From assembly GCA_025529335.1 (NCBI GenBank), contig JAMYHX010000018.1, positions 1-64,000 of the forward strand: a stretch of DNA of 64,000 nucleotides, given 5' to 3'. The notes beneath the pieces were generated by a model. That model did no database searches. It saw only the letters and a program-made list of their open reading frames with translations, and was not told the DNA's origin. A program made the translations under genes and the position numbers. This stretch comes from Rhizopus sp. PT2906 (taxonomy: Eukaryota; Mucoromycota; Mucoromycetes; Mucorales; Rhizopodaceae). Positions 12,461-24,107 of this stretch are shown in pieces (the first letter of the stretch is position 1; each line of letters begins with the position of its first letter).

Positions 12461-13635
12461 ATGGCGCCAATGGTAGAAACTAACAAATCACGAACAACCT
12501 TGAAAAAACTTGCAAAATGGACTCCTTCTTCAAACAGTTCTTTTAATAAAAAAGGTATTGCCAGCCCATTAAGTCCCGACGCACCTTTTGTTCCGGTGCA
12601 TTACGATCAGTTACAACAAGGTTCTTTATATATCATAAAAATTAAACAAGTGAGTCTCGCTCTTTTTGAAGGTAAAGAAATAAGCGTAAAAAAAAAAAGG
12701 AGGATGCGTCTGACAGTAGTATGTATAGGATGGAATGATGATATGTGCTGCTTTTCGATTCTTCGTAAGATATAGATATATGTAGAGAGAGAGGATTATT
12801 AATTGTGATTTAGGTTCCGAGGTAGAGCCTATGCGATGGTCAGAAGCAAGGTAATTATATATTTATAAAAGGACAGTAGCTAATGTATTGATTGTATAGA
12901 CAGTTGCCGGGTGATTTTGATGTATATGACGCATTTGATGAGTGTGGAAATCCGCCCATTCATCTATGGAGTAGATATTTGAAAACAAACGTTCCAAGCA
13001 ATTGGTTCTACATGTTTGAAGAAGCAAGACTGAAACAACGTGCATGGTTTAGAGAACATAATGAATATATCCGACAGACCACAGCAACCGAACAAGGACG
13101 AGACGTTCATTCTTCTTTATCCAATACAGACGTGTCCACCATGCTGTTGAGTCCACAGGAAAGTATCGTTTCTTCAGCGGTTGCATCAACCAATATTGTT
13201 GATCCTGGCATCTTGCACGAGGACGCTTCTTTCACACCTACATCGCCTACGTTTGCAGATGGTGAGTCAGTAACCAGACAAGCATCCACTCCATCTTCAC
13301 TCGTGATCGACAGGGAACAGATTCGTCGACACTTGGCACCAGGCCAAGCGAGCGTGCTCAACAGACAATCCTCTGCCGCCGTAGGATTACCAAGCATAAA
13401 TAGCACTATCAGTCAAACATCTAGCAAACGTGACGTGGAAAGTACGACTGTGGCAGAAGAAAGTAAAATCGACAGGCTTGATCTCCAAGAGTATTCTGCC
13501 CAGCTTGACTTTCCTCATGACTCAGACCAATTCTCCATTCGATCTGATCTTCCAGGCAGCAGCAGTCCATCACTATCCATTCTTCCTTCAAAATCACGTA
13601 GCCGGCCGTCGATGAAAAATATTATATGGAATTAA
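12461..13635 (+). CDS. Conserved-looking protein of unknown function
   Basis: Best model: exons 12461-12764, 12814-12850 and 12900-13635, giving 358 aa with GT-AG introns and continuous frame. The N-terminal half has a compact domain-like region (PVHYDQLQQGSLYIIKIK, then VVCIGWNDDM, then EPMRWSEARQLPGDFDVYD and a NPPIHLW motif) and a charged helix (FEEARLKQRAWFREH). The C-terminal 240 residues are Ser/Thr-rich and probably disordered. Exon 1 contains a GTGAGT at about 12651 that could be another donor, so residues 64-100 are the least certain part. No family recognised. Its stop overlaps the stop of the convergent gene at 13632. Confidence 0.6.
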
Positions 13636-14389
13636 ACCATTTTATTTAATGCTTCTACAATTTTCCACCTTCTCATCTCTTTTGCTACAGGAAGGAAGTA
13701 GTTTATCAGATGATGCAGTTGTTCCTTTGATGTCACTCGATATTTTGCATCTGACAGTAGTGATATGAGTTTAGTTTCGTTATAAGGGCCAGATAGCATC
13801 TGTCGTAGTATCGCTAGCTTCGTTGGCCATAGGTCGAATGTGGGTTTTTTATCTGTTGGCTCTGGAAGTAAAACCAGACGAGGTCGTTTCTGTGTCAAAG
13901 ATTGGAGCTCTTCAGGCTCACTTTCATCAGATATGGCCCGTTTAAGTGTTTTGGGTTTAGGTTCATTGTCATTGTTATCGATTGTCTTGGCTATGACAGG
14001 TACATTAGGTAAAATTGTCTCTGGAACACTAGGAAGTTCTGATATAGAAGGGATTCTGCTTGTTGTTGTTGTTGTTGTTGTTGTAATAGTAGTTGGTTCG
14101 GTCGGTTCGTCCCAAAATACTGTTTTTAAATTATCCAATACTTCCATTAGCTCATTACGCTGCACATCAAAGATATTGTCGCACAAGTGTTTAATTGACT
14201 ATAATGAATGTTTGAGAAATGACATCAAAGGACATGTTTTTGTTTTTTTTACTTTATCAGGTGCACTGGCATCAATGAGTCCAAATGTGTCCATAAACTA
14301 CAAAAAGGGTTAGTAAACACGTCAAGACGCATATTGAAAGTGTATTACTTTACTTCTGATAAAGAAGGCAATGTTGATTCACTCATCAT
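13632..14389 (-). CDS. Unassigned nuclear-type protein, 215 aa
   Basis: Three minus-strand exons: 14389-14354, 14297-14253 and 14198-13632. Junctions are clean GT-AG and in phase (12, 15 and 188 codons). The start MMSESTLPSLSEF follows an A-rich leader. Middle features are a poly-Thr run encoded by a GTT/GTC repeat and a basic patch QKRPRL that could be a nuclear signal. The C-terminal 65 residues look like a helical bundle (KLAILRQMLSGPYNETKLISLL, then HHLINYFLPVAKEMRRWKIV). I do not recognise the family. The plus-strand gene ends on the same TTAA, so the two stop codons overlap by four bases. Confidence 0.6.
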
Positions 14390-14412
14390 TTTTTATTGAA
14401 GGAAAAGACAAG

Positions 14413-14438
14413 AAAAAAAAAAAAAAAAAAAAAAAAAA
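14413..14438. repeat. Poly-A tract (26 A)
   Basis: Homopolymer in the short spacer between the minus-strand genes at 13632 and 14659. Confidence 0.9.
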
Positions 14439-14658
14439 GAAAAAATTTACAAAAAGGTACGAGTAAAGGGAATACATGTAGTATTTTTCTTTAAAACATA
14501 TTCAAAACAAACCTTCTTCAAATAAGAAGAAGTAGTAATAATCAAAGAAAAAGAGAGATAGAGAAAAAAAAAAGACAACCATGTAGTTTACAGTGTTTCT
14601 TTTTTGTTTTCCAATTACAATACAAATTACTGATAATATAATAGATAAAGAGAAAGAT

Positions 14659-17054
14659 TTAGTCGTCTCGTCTTGCTGCATCACGAGCTGCTTTGATAAG
14701 AGGTGCAAGTGAAGGCAAAGGATCGGCTAATTGTAAGAAGGGATGCTTTAACATTTCTGATGCAGATGGTCTTCGATCAACTTCGACTTCTAAGCATTTA
14801 GCTAAAAAGTCTCTAAAAATAGGTGAAAGTGCTTCAGGGTTTTGCAGTTTAGGAGTTCCATTGTTGGCGATTAAATAAAGAGCACGAAGAGGGTTTTCGT
14901 TCAAATAAGGAGGTTCACCTTCTACCATTTCAATAGCCATGATACCAAGTGACCATATGTCTACTTTAGGTCCATATTCTTTCCTAGTAACTACCTCTGG
15001 TGCCATCCAGTAAGGTGTGCCTACCATTGTTGTACGTTTTGATTGCATTTCATTCAATTGAGCACAGAAGCCGAAGTCAGCTATGATAAAGATATGAGAT
15101 GTTGTATCACCACAGACTAAATAGGGGACTTACTTAGTTTAATATCACCATAGAGACTCAAAAGAATGTTGTCACTCTTGATATCACGATGAATAACCCC
15201 CTTTGAATGCAAATGTTGAAGACCTTCCAATACTTCATAACAAACAGCAGCTATCTGTCCTTCCATCATCATGTTGTTTGTTACCACGTCTGTAAGTGAA
15301 CCACCTTCCATGTATTCCATAATAACCCATAAATCACCACGCCACAGATACGAGTCGATAAAGTTGACGATATTTTTGTGCTTTGATTCCTTCATGACAA
15401 GGATTTCGTTGATAATCAGTTCTTTCTTGGGTTGTTGTTCAAGATTCATCTGTTTGATAGCCACAGGGAAATCACTTCCTTCGGTATAAGCAATATAGAC
15501 ACCACCAGAGGCACTATAATGATATGAGTACATATATACACACACAACAGTAATAAACTTTTCTTACCCTTGACCAATCTTTTTCATATTCTTGTATACC
15601 AACGTAGGATCAGCCTCGATACAGATGGTTTTTAATTTTGCAATCACTTCACTATCCTTCATAGCATGTTTCTTTTCCTTTACACGTTGTTTGACAGTGC
15701 CAGGTTGTCCTGTGAGTTGGGATGGAGCAGGTTTGTTGTTATTGTTATTATTTTCTTCTCGTCTATCTCGTTGTTTAGCACTTAGTTTTCTCTTGATATC
15801 ATAATCTCTTGCGGCATGTGAACTACTTGTGTTGGCACTGTTTTTAGACATCAATCTCTCTTGTTGTTTTAATTGCTGTAATTGAAGTTGTCTTTGATAC
15901 AATTGTTGATGATATACTATAAAGACTATTAACAATCACTCCCCCCTTTTATTTTTGTTTACTTACATTGTTCATCCATCAATCGTTCGGATGCACTTGG
16001 TTTCTAATTGAACAAACCATGTGTGTGTGAATAGAGTATAACACAAATATATATATATATATATATATATACTCTTACCTTGTATTCAGGCAATACAGGA
16101 AGTATTTGTTCATTAACATGGTCATTGTAGTCATGTTGAAGAATATCACGGTCATTGATTGCATGTGCTCTTTCCATTTTATGGTAAACAGATTCATCGT
16201 GGTCCCTATTTTCTTGATAGAAGCCGATAGCATCTAAGACAGCCTATATTTATGTATTATTATTATTATTATCATTATTATTAAAATGTATTTTCCTTAC
16301 CTGAGGATTTTGGTATTGTTCTCGTTTAGTGATGCCACTGTATTGAAGTAATGTTTGCCATTCTTGAGGTAAACCAGTAAATTCACCTGTACTGGCATCA
16401 AATCCAACATGTGTAACATGCTTTGCGTTATAAGGGCCTGATATTTCCATTTCTTTTTCTTGATCATTAGATTGCTTGTCTTTATTTAGCAAGTCTACAT
16501 TAATAAGGTGAGTATGTAAGAAAGATACAGAATTTTGTTTACCATTAAAACTTCCAACAAACTTATCAAAGACACCTTTAAATGTTGTTCTATCTCTTGG
16601 TTTTCCTAATGCACCACTAGGCAAGTCTTTAAGAGGAAATGGTTGTGGAGAATCATCACTTTTGGGACTAGATGACTGTGGAGAGTATTTCAATTGAAGG
16701 TTCTGAGTGGTTGAAGTAGGGAGAGGAGGAGGAGAAGGTGATTGCTTTCGATGATGTCCTTTACCAACTGAATTAGATCTATCACGCTTTGAGGATAATG
16801 TCCTTGATAAGAATGAACTCGGTTTATTGTTTGGACTCGTAGTCTCATTATTTTCCATTGATATATGCTTATTATGACGACCTAGATACCATTCAATAAA
16901 ATCGATGTGTATTAGTATATAATAACCAACCTAATTCTTTCTCGGAGAATATATCGGGTGTCGTAGGTGCACTCTCTGATGACCGAATGTTTAGTTTGTG
17001 CAGATGACTTGAAAGTGATCTGGAAAGTCCATTTGGATTACTTGGTGAAGACAT
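14659..17054 (-). CDS. PAK (Ste20-type) protein kinase
   Basis: Eight exons: 17054-16931, 16881-16543, 16494-16301, 16243-16079, 16003-15967, 15916-15568, 15513-15134 and 15080-14659. The spliced frame is 669 aa. A Ser-rich N-terminus is followed by a CRIB/PBD at about 172-205 (ISGPYNAKHVTHVGFD), which binds GTP-loaded Cdc42/Rac. A Gln- and Lys-rich linker precedes the kinase domain from about 395: glycine loop IGQGASGG, catalytic lysine in VAIKQ, HRDIKSDN, DFG, and GTPYWMAPE with the Ste20-type activation loop. No PH domain is visible, which favours Ste20/Pak1 over Cla4. It is expected to control polarity and MAPK signalling. One intron, at 16004-16078, carries a long (AT)n microsatellite. 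Confidence 0.93.
16040..16070. repeat. (AT)n microsatellite inside a kinase intron
   Basis: A TA dinucleotide run inside the 75-nt intron 16004-16078 of the PAK gene. Length variation here would change intron size but not coding sequence. Confidence 0.85.
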
Positions 17055-17327
17055 CTTTAATCAATAGCTTTTTTTTTTTCCAAGAGAGGAGAAATATAAA
17101 GAGAAGCTAAAGAAGGGGGGAGAAAAAGGGGAGAAAAGGGAAGTTATGAATATAAAAAAAGTACGAAAAATGACCAAAAGAGATAAAAAGCGAGGAAAAT
17201 AATAAAAAAAAAGAAAAAAAAAAAAAAAGAGAGAGAGAGAAGGGGGGAATCTCTTTGATATTACTTCACTTGACTTTCTGTGAAACATTTTTATTTTCTT
17301 AATTTGTATCTCAGTTAACCACTGAGC

Positions 17328-20300
17328 TTAATGAATAATCTCAACTTGAACATGAATTTCACCATTGCCTGAAGGTGAAAGTGGAAGCCAGCCATCAAAT
17401 GGTTTATCTTCATTCACATAATTTGCTATATTTATGCTTGCTTCTCCAATGTCAACATCTGCCAATGTATTATGGTCCCTTACTAAAAGTTCAAGGATAG
17501 ATGAACCAAAGACTTTGGTAGTAAACGTTTCGTTCCTGTTATATATATATATATAGTTTAGGTACCGTTTCCATAGAAATAGACTCCACTTACCATTCTG
17601 GTTGACATGTCTTTTTGATATACTTTGTCTTGTGAAGCGTATGTCGACCGAGACGAACTCGACAGTAAGGATCACTTGTCTTGTCTCGATTCATTCCTTT
17701 TAATCCTCTGGCACCAACCAACGTTACCTTAACATTAACATTTCCTGTGCGACAAAAAAAAGTAAGCAAGCTGGTTCTTTCCTAATATTATCACTCACTT
17801 TCTTCAGCCATCGATTTACGTCCTGAAGTTGATTCAGATGAAGTGATAGATCCAATCGCACTCTGTTGTAATTCTTGTGTATTCAATGTGTGTTGTTCAC
17901 TGATAGGACCAGTGGAGCTCGTAGGACTCACAGGACCTACACTGGCTTCAGATGCCTTCTTGTTGTGACCACCAATCTTGCCAAAGCCACGACCAATAGC
18001 ACCAATACCTCCATTGATCGCACCTCCAACCATTCTCGTACCACCACCAACAAGTTTAGTTCCTCCTGTCAAGACCTTGCCACCTGCACCCACACCAAGG
18101 CCGACGACATCACCAGCGATATTTGTACCGGTACTTAAAAAGCGTGTGGTTGATCCAATGAGAGAAGTGCCTTCACGCTTGCGTGCAAGTAATTGAGGCT
18201 CCCACTTCATTCTCAACACAATCCTACCTCCCGTCAAGGGCACATCGACCTCTTTGGCTGTAAATGATTCTAAATCATCAATAGGAATAACACCTTCTGC
18301 AAGTAATTTATCAGATCCAATTTGATCCCAGTCGAATATGCGAACAGAGAATTTAGCCTCCGTACGGCGTAACTAGAACAAAGATCGTATCAGCCCACGT
18401 TCTTGTTTAGAACAAGTCACTTACCACAGGAACAGTAAATTTCTCATCTTTAAAGGCAACATTCAATTGCTTTTTGTATGTCTCTGTCTTGTATATCTTT
18501 TGTCCGTTGAGACTAAAGACGGCATAGGGATCACTTGTGCCTGATTTGTCTGCTGCTTTTAAGCCAGAGGCAGATACCACGACGACTGTTAGATTGCCTT
18601 GATCTGTTTAAAAGATATCAGTCTCTGTTTGTGAGGTAACTATATTTCACTTACTTTCTAAACTTTCGCTAGGATCCAATTTGAATCGAACCACAGGAGT
18701 AAACTTGAAGCTCAAGTGAATCTTGCCTTCTGCACATCCTACCAATCGATACTCCTTACTCTTGTCTTCTTCAAATGATCCATTCATAATCTCCTTCACG
18801 ATGTCTCGTATGGTGCTTGTGAAGAATCCAATACGCTCTTCTCCTTTATCGTCAGGTTTGCGCACATTAAGAACAAGACGAGAGAATTCCATTTCCTTCA
18901 CAAAGGCATCACCCGTTTCATTAAAGCACAGTCGATCACCTTTCTGCTGACTTGTACGATACTGAGCATCGTTTGAGTCGACGAGTATTTCAACAACAGC
19001 CTTTGTTTTGCTAGGTAACTGAACTTGATGAATCGTGACTGAAAGAACGCCGGATTCGTAAGTTAACAAGTCGATCTTTTTATCTGCTGTATAATGAATG
19101 ATCTCTCCATTAAGATCTTTTTCCACAACATCTTGTTTGGGCAATGTCTCTTTGAGAGCATCTACATTTTCAGCATCCACCTTTTCAGCATCCACCTTTT
19201 CAGCATCCGTTTCTTCTTTCTTTTCTTCCTTGGTTTCCTTGTCTTCTTTTTCTTCATCAGTGGCTTGTTTAGCCAAGGCAAGTGTAGGGAAGAAAGAAGC
19301 TTCATAGTTCAATTGTCCTCTGCCTGTCTTTCTTTCATGACTGATCAATTCTACTGTTCGCTTTATTGCTGGAAGCGCTTCATACACAGTCTGATCGTTT
19401 TCGTTCTTCTTTTCAGCAACAATGTCCTTAATCAAGAGCTCGCACATACCAAGGAACTTGTCCTTTTGAACGTCATTCCAATCCATAACCTCGAGCAGCA
19501 AGTCTTCTCGCATGGAGTGAATAGGCACATATAAGGCTGTATCCCACACAGGATCTAAGTTGTCTAATACAACCTCGGTTTGTCCACGAGGTTGCATTCC
19601 CGACATCACCCGGACATAAGGATCAGATTTACCACCCGTCAGGGCTTCTACGTTCTTAAGACCCTTGGCATGGTTCACCTTGACACGAACAACACCAATA
19701 GGGGGTTCTATAGTGAATTAGTTTAACAGCATAAGTAACAAGAACCACTTACGGTAATGGCCATGATTCAAAGTAGCGGAAAATCCGATCAGAGGAACAG
19801 GTTTCCAAGTCATGTCAAGATGAATCTTGCCTGCACCGTCCTTGAGGTTCCACCAATCGTTCTTTTCATTCACAAGCTGATTCTCCATGTCGACCAAACT
19901 GGAGGTCCATCGGCCGAGGACAGTGTCTTCACCGAAATCAATGCTGTTTTTAATAATGACTTCGATGTTCATGTTGGCTTTATCCATCACAAACAACTCG
20001 ACATACTTGTTCCATCGTGGATTTGAACTGCGCTTGAATATGTGTGTACGAAGTTTCTCTTGTCCGTTGACCTTGACGATCGCATACGCATTGACATCGT
20101 TCGAGCTGGAACCAATGACGGGAAGAGCGCCTACGACAGGAAGACCGCCGACAACAGGTAATCCACCCTTCTTTTGTTTGCCAGCACCACCAAGTTCTTT
20201 ACAGTCTTGAATGTAGAATCGAAGGATACCGCTGCCTATAAAAAAAAAATAAGTAATTTTGAATATAAAAAAGAGAGAAAACACCTTACTTGATTCTGCA

Positions 20301-22195
20301 GCAGGAATAACAGTACCGTCTTCTTTCTTTTCAGGCTTTGAAACAGGAAAGTAGCAGACATCAGCCTTGATTTCACCTACAGGTTTACCACTACGAAGAA
20401 GTACCAGATTCAAACCTTCAATAGCGTTTTGGTTTTCCTTGACTTCTTGTAAATCAAGAGTGGCTACACCTACTTCAGCATCGTTTCGACCTGTATTGCG
20501 GTCCATGACTCGGAATAAGAGAGGATCATTGAGATTGTTGAGTAACAAGAAGTGAGTTTCATTCCACTTGGGGTTATTGCTGTTTTCTACAGCGGTAGAA
20601 CGAGCCAGTTCAGGACTATGCACGTTACCAACATGGAAGGCACAGTAAGGATCAAGAGAGCCGAATATATCATTGGGTTTGAGCCCATTAGCAGAATAAA
20701 GGGTAACAGCCAGCACACCATTGGCGGCTTCTAAATCAACACCCCCACTCATCATGGCAGCCACATCTAGAGTAAAGACATTGGGTGCGTACATCATGGG
20801 ACCTAAATTGGCATGAACTTGATCCTGAATGAATGTTTGTAAACCAGGAATCTAACATAAAAGATTAACAAAACAGAGAGAGAAATACATGTTTTCATCT
20901 TTACATTGTTGATATCAAAACCAAATGTTTCACCGCCAACAGGCTTGAGAACATAGTCAAAATGAGGCTTTTCGAGAAAGGAGGCTTCTATTGTTTTAAC
21001 GTGTGGCATTTCATTAAATAATTTGAGCTTGATTCGCATGTGTCCACTAAAAGCAATATCCTCAAGCAGTACAGGCATACCTGCTCCAAGCATACCTTTA
21101 CCTACACGGATCGTCAGGACAATCTTTGGGTTCACTTTCGACTGAAGTTCACGCTCGGTCATGTCGAGGGTATCGTTCGGTATAAAAGAGAATTTCCAAT
21201 CCATACACTAGTTATTTGTCATGTTAACCATATAATATCAACATAATCATGTTTTCTTACAATCGTATCGGGAGCTGATCCTGTCAACACCTTGACTCCG
21301 TCTACACGAGGAGCCTTTGTGCCCAATGTGAAACTACTCATTCGGATTGAATCCAAAAAGGAAGGTGTGTTCTCGCTTAGGATAGCATCCACTTGACCAA
21401 TGATCTGAGCAGACAAGGCAGGTTCAAAGATAAGCCAGAATCTATCCAAAAAGTGGTTCATCCAATTGACTGTTTCAATATCTGTTTCCATGCGATTTAG
21501 ACTAACTTGCCGTTGTATGTCATCTCGTGCGTTGCGTCGTGTACGCTTGATGGATGTTCGGTAATAAGTAGCTAATGTGACGAAGGTTAGTCCAATATTA
21601 GTGTTTGTTACACAGACATACCAAAAAAAGCACCAACAATAAAACAAGACATCAGACCGAACCTTAATTTGATTAGGAGCCAAGTGAAAAAAATGGAAAT
21701 AAAGACAACAGCACAGTTATGATACCATTCCCCAAAATATTTCTCATTGATAAATTGAGTGATAAAGTCATTGATGTCGTCACCATTGGAGGTACGTGCA
21801 CTTTGGAAGAGATCTTGAACTTGTTCTGTTGTACGTGTCTTGAGTAGTTCTGTCATGGCCTTTTCATCACCCGGATTGGGAAGACGTGAAAATCCCGTCC
21901 AGCCTACGCGATACCAGTCAGGAAGTTTATCTCGTATCGAATCACCCACAAAGGCGCCTGGTGCTTTAGATACATTGTTTCCCTGTTGTGCATTGGTTGA
22001 TGACATGGAAGAAGTAGCTAGTGATGGTAATTGAGCATGCGTCATGGCTTGTGCTTTCTTCTCTTCAGCAGGCATGTCTGGCTCAAACACGTGTACTTTG
22101 GCTCCTTCCTCTTTCAAAGCAGCATTTACAGTTTCATGTAATTGTTTTGATTCATCATGGGCTACTTTTTCAGTAGATAAAGAATGATCGTCCAT
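17328..22195 (-). CDS. Tricalbin / extended synaptotagmin, six C2 domains
   Basis: Ten exons: 22195-21622, 21571-21261, 21207-20905, 20851-20290, 20235-19753, 19707-18655, 18603-18425, 18372-17799, 17744-17594 and 17535-17328. The frame is 1465 aa, in the tricalbin range. An N-terminal cytosolic segment is followed by a hairpin-like hydrophobic region (about 156-195), then an SMP lipid-transfer domain (about 200-420; MNHFLDRFWLIFEPALS, IPGLQTFIQ). C2 domains start near 441, 585, 745, 960, 1097 and 1348, several with calcium-ligand-like DPY motifs (GSLDPYCAF, GKSDPYVRV, GTSDPYAVF, KTSDPYCRV). The fourth lacks DPY and is probably structural. A Gly-rich linker separates C2E and C2F. The family tethers ER to plasma membrane and moves lipids. 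Confidence 0.95.
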
Positions 22196-22315
22196 AGTTT
22201 ATGAAAGAAAAAAAAAAGAAAAAAAAACGACGAGAGAAGTAAATTTTTATTTTGTACTTTTTTTTTAAGTCAGCATGGAGCTTGTTTCAAATAAGGCATT
22301 TTTTTAAGCTGCCAT

Positions 22316-23954
22316 TCAAAATATATCTTGGCTTTTAGCTATCAGGAGCTCAACAAGTGACATGCCCTGACTCATCTGCTTTAGATAGACGGTTGCATTT
22401 TCCAAGGCAGAGTGTTGATTATCTGGTACATTCACATAGTTTCCACTCGTTACTTCCTCTGCTCGAATAATGTTGGGCGTAAAGACAACTGATAAATTGT
22501 GAATGTTCATCCTATTCCTGCCAGAATTTTCAGAAACCTCTTTTAAAAACTTGCATAAATAGCCCAAAAGCTGAAAATGAGCTGGTTTTTGATCATAATA
22601 CTCTCTTAGACTCGCCTTTATTTTATCCAATGTGTTTTGAGAGCATATGCTGGCATCTATCTTGATATGTGAGTATATCAGTGCATATGATCTTGCTTGC
22701 TTACCTGGCACCGGGCCCATTTTGTCACTAAAACTTAAGCTTATCAATGGTTCAGGAAGTTCTCTGATAAACACTTTCAAGAGTGCTGCTGACACATCTA
22801 TATCATATTGGCAAAGATCGACTTCTAGTCCTAAAGCACAAACAATAAGAACGATTGGAGCTCCTATTTAACCTTATTGTTATACCTTGATTGTACGCTT
22901 TCTTCACTGATCGTAGTTCTTCACTGGAAGGTGACTTCCTAAAGATACCTTCCTTATCCATACCTATCCATCCCTGCCAGTAAGTAGCGCATTCTATGGT
23001 TACAGTATCCATAGTTACCATGTTTACGGATGTGATTTGTAATCTGTAACACTATTTTCGGAATATAACCATGGATATTCTTTCCTTCGATGCCTGCCAG
23101 TTCTTCCAGCGTTCGTCCGAATGCTAAAGATGTGGATGGCGCACTATAGCCAGTCAATGGAGATGTTTGATTCATGACTGGTAATTGGCGATCATATTCG
23201 ACGACACGTTGAGGTATAAACTTTGAATCCAACTTGATGTGAGCTGCTAATTGACTCAAACTGGATACATAATTTAATTTTCGTGCAAACTTCGGGCTAA
23301 GCACTGTCTTAACACACGCATGTATACATATCATAGTATCCTTTTACCTGACGATTCTGTTTGCAAGATCAAATATGATACGATACATCCTTGTCAGATG
23401 AACGACATATAACGCTTTAAGATTCTTCTTGTATCTAAAAGAAAAAATTGTTTATACTATGCTATATCAGTCAAGCTCTTTACTTTCTATCCAAAGAACG
23501 ATAAGCCTTCAATAACCAAAACCAGCCAGGACGATATCTGGCGGGTGAAGAGAAGAAGACGAGAACGTAATCGTTTTCTACAAATTCATCTCTAATACAA
23601 ACTGTCTTAATAGCCGCCTTTCTCTTTATAAGTACAAGGTTACATACAATCTCGCCATAATAAAACTGTATAAACAAATAAACATGGTTTTCTTTTCTGC
23701 TTTTTTATTTCTTTGACTTACGATAGTATCAAATCATAATCATAAATGTCAGGATTAGGTAAATTGTCAGCGCATAATACCAAGATGGGTCGACTTTCAG
23801 GGTCAAGGCCTAATGAAGAAAAAAAGGAGGGCCAGTTTATAAAAGCTTAAAGATAAAGCCTTGTCCTTACGTTACCAGCCTCATAAATGATATTTAGGCC
23901 AGCAATGCCTTTAAATTCAGGGCTCTGTGAAGAAAGTGCTGTTGCCTTGTACAT
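22316..23954 (-). CDS. CRAL-TRIO / RhoGAP protein (ARHGAP1-like)
   Basis: Seven exons: 23954-23876, 23809-23722, 23621-23484, 23434-23348, 23296-23019, 22963-22886 and 22830-22316, giving 420 aa. Residues 1-150 form a Sec14-like lipid-binding domain (DPESRPILVLCADNLP, EFVENDYVLVFF, KKNLKALYVVH). From about 220 there is a RhoGAP domain with the arginine finger in GIFRKS (R232), LPEPLI, and the late NLSVVFTPN motif. It stimulates GTP hydrolysis by Rho/Cdc42, so it acts against the pathway that activates the nearby PAK. The third exon's acceptor (AAAGAG at 23622) is not pyrimidine-rich. A stronger CAG at about 23650 is out of frame, so that junction is uncertain. Confidence 0.85.
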
Positions 23955-24107
23955 TATTAAAAAGAGAAAAAAAAGGACAAAAGAGAAAAAAAAAATAAAA
24001 AATGAAGAGGCACATGATTATGTGGACAGTCCTTATTTGTTTACAGCTTAAATGCAAACATGACTCTTAAAGTGTTTAATAAATAAGATAATAATAGTAA
24101 TTTACAG

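Noticed and set aside
13840..14313. Plus-strand frame of 157 codons opposite the unassigned nuclear protein
   Set aside because: Valine run mirrors the poly-Thr coding repeat; the minus-strand gene has consistent introns and a start.
19094..19534. Plus-strand frame with a repeated FSIHLFSIHLFSI pattern
   Set aside because: It is the reverse reading of a short tandem duplication (AEKVD repeats) inside the tricalbin linker between C2C and C2D.
22656..22740. Possible extra intron within the RhoGAP domain (GTAAGC at about 22703)
   Set aside because: No downstream acceptor restores the frame; the unspliced reading is open and reaches the conserved late RhoGAP motifs.
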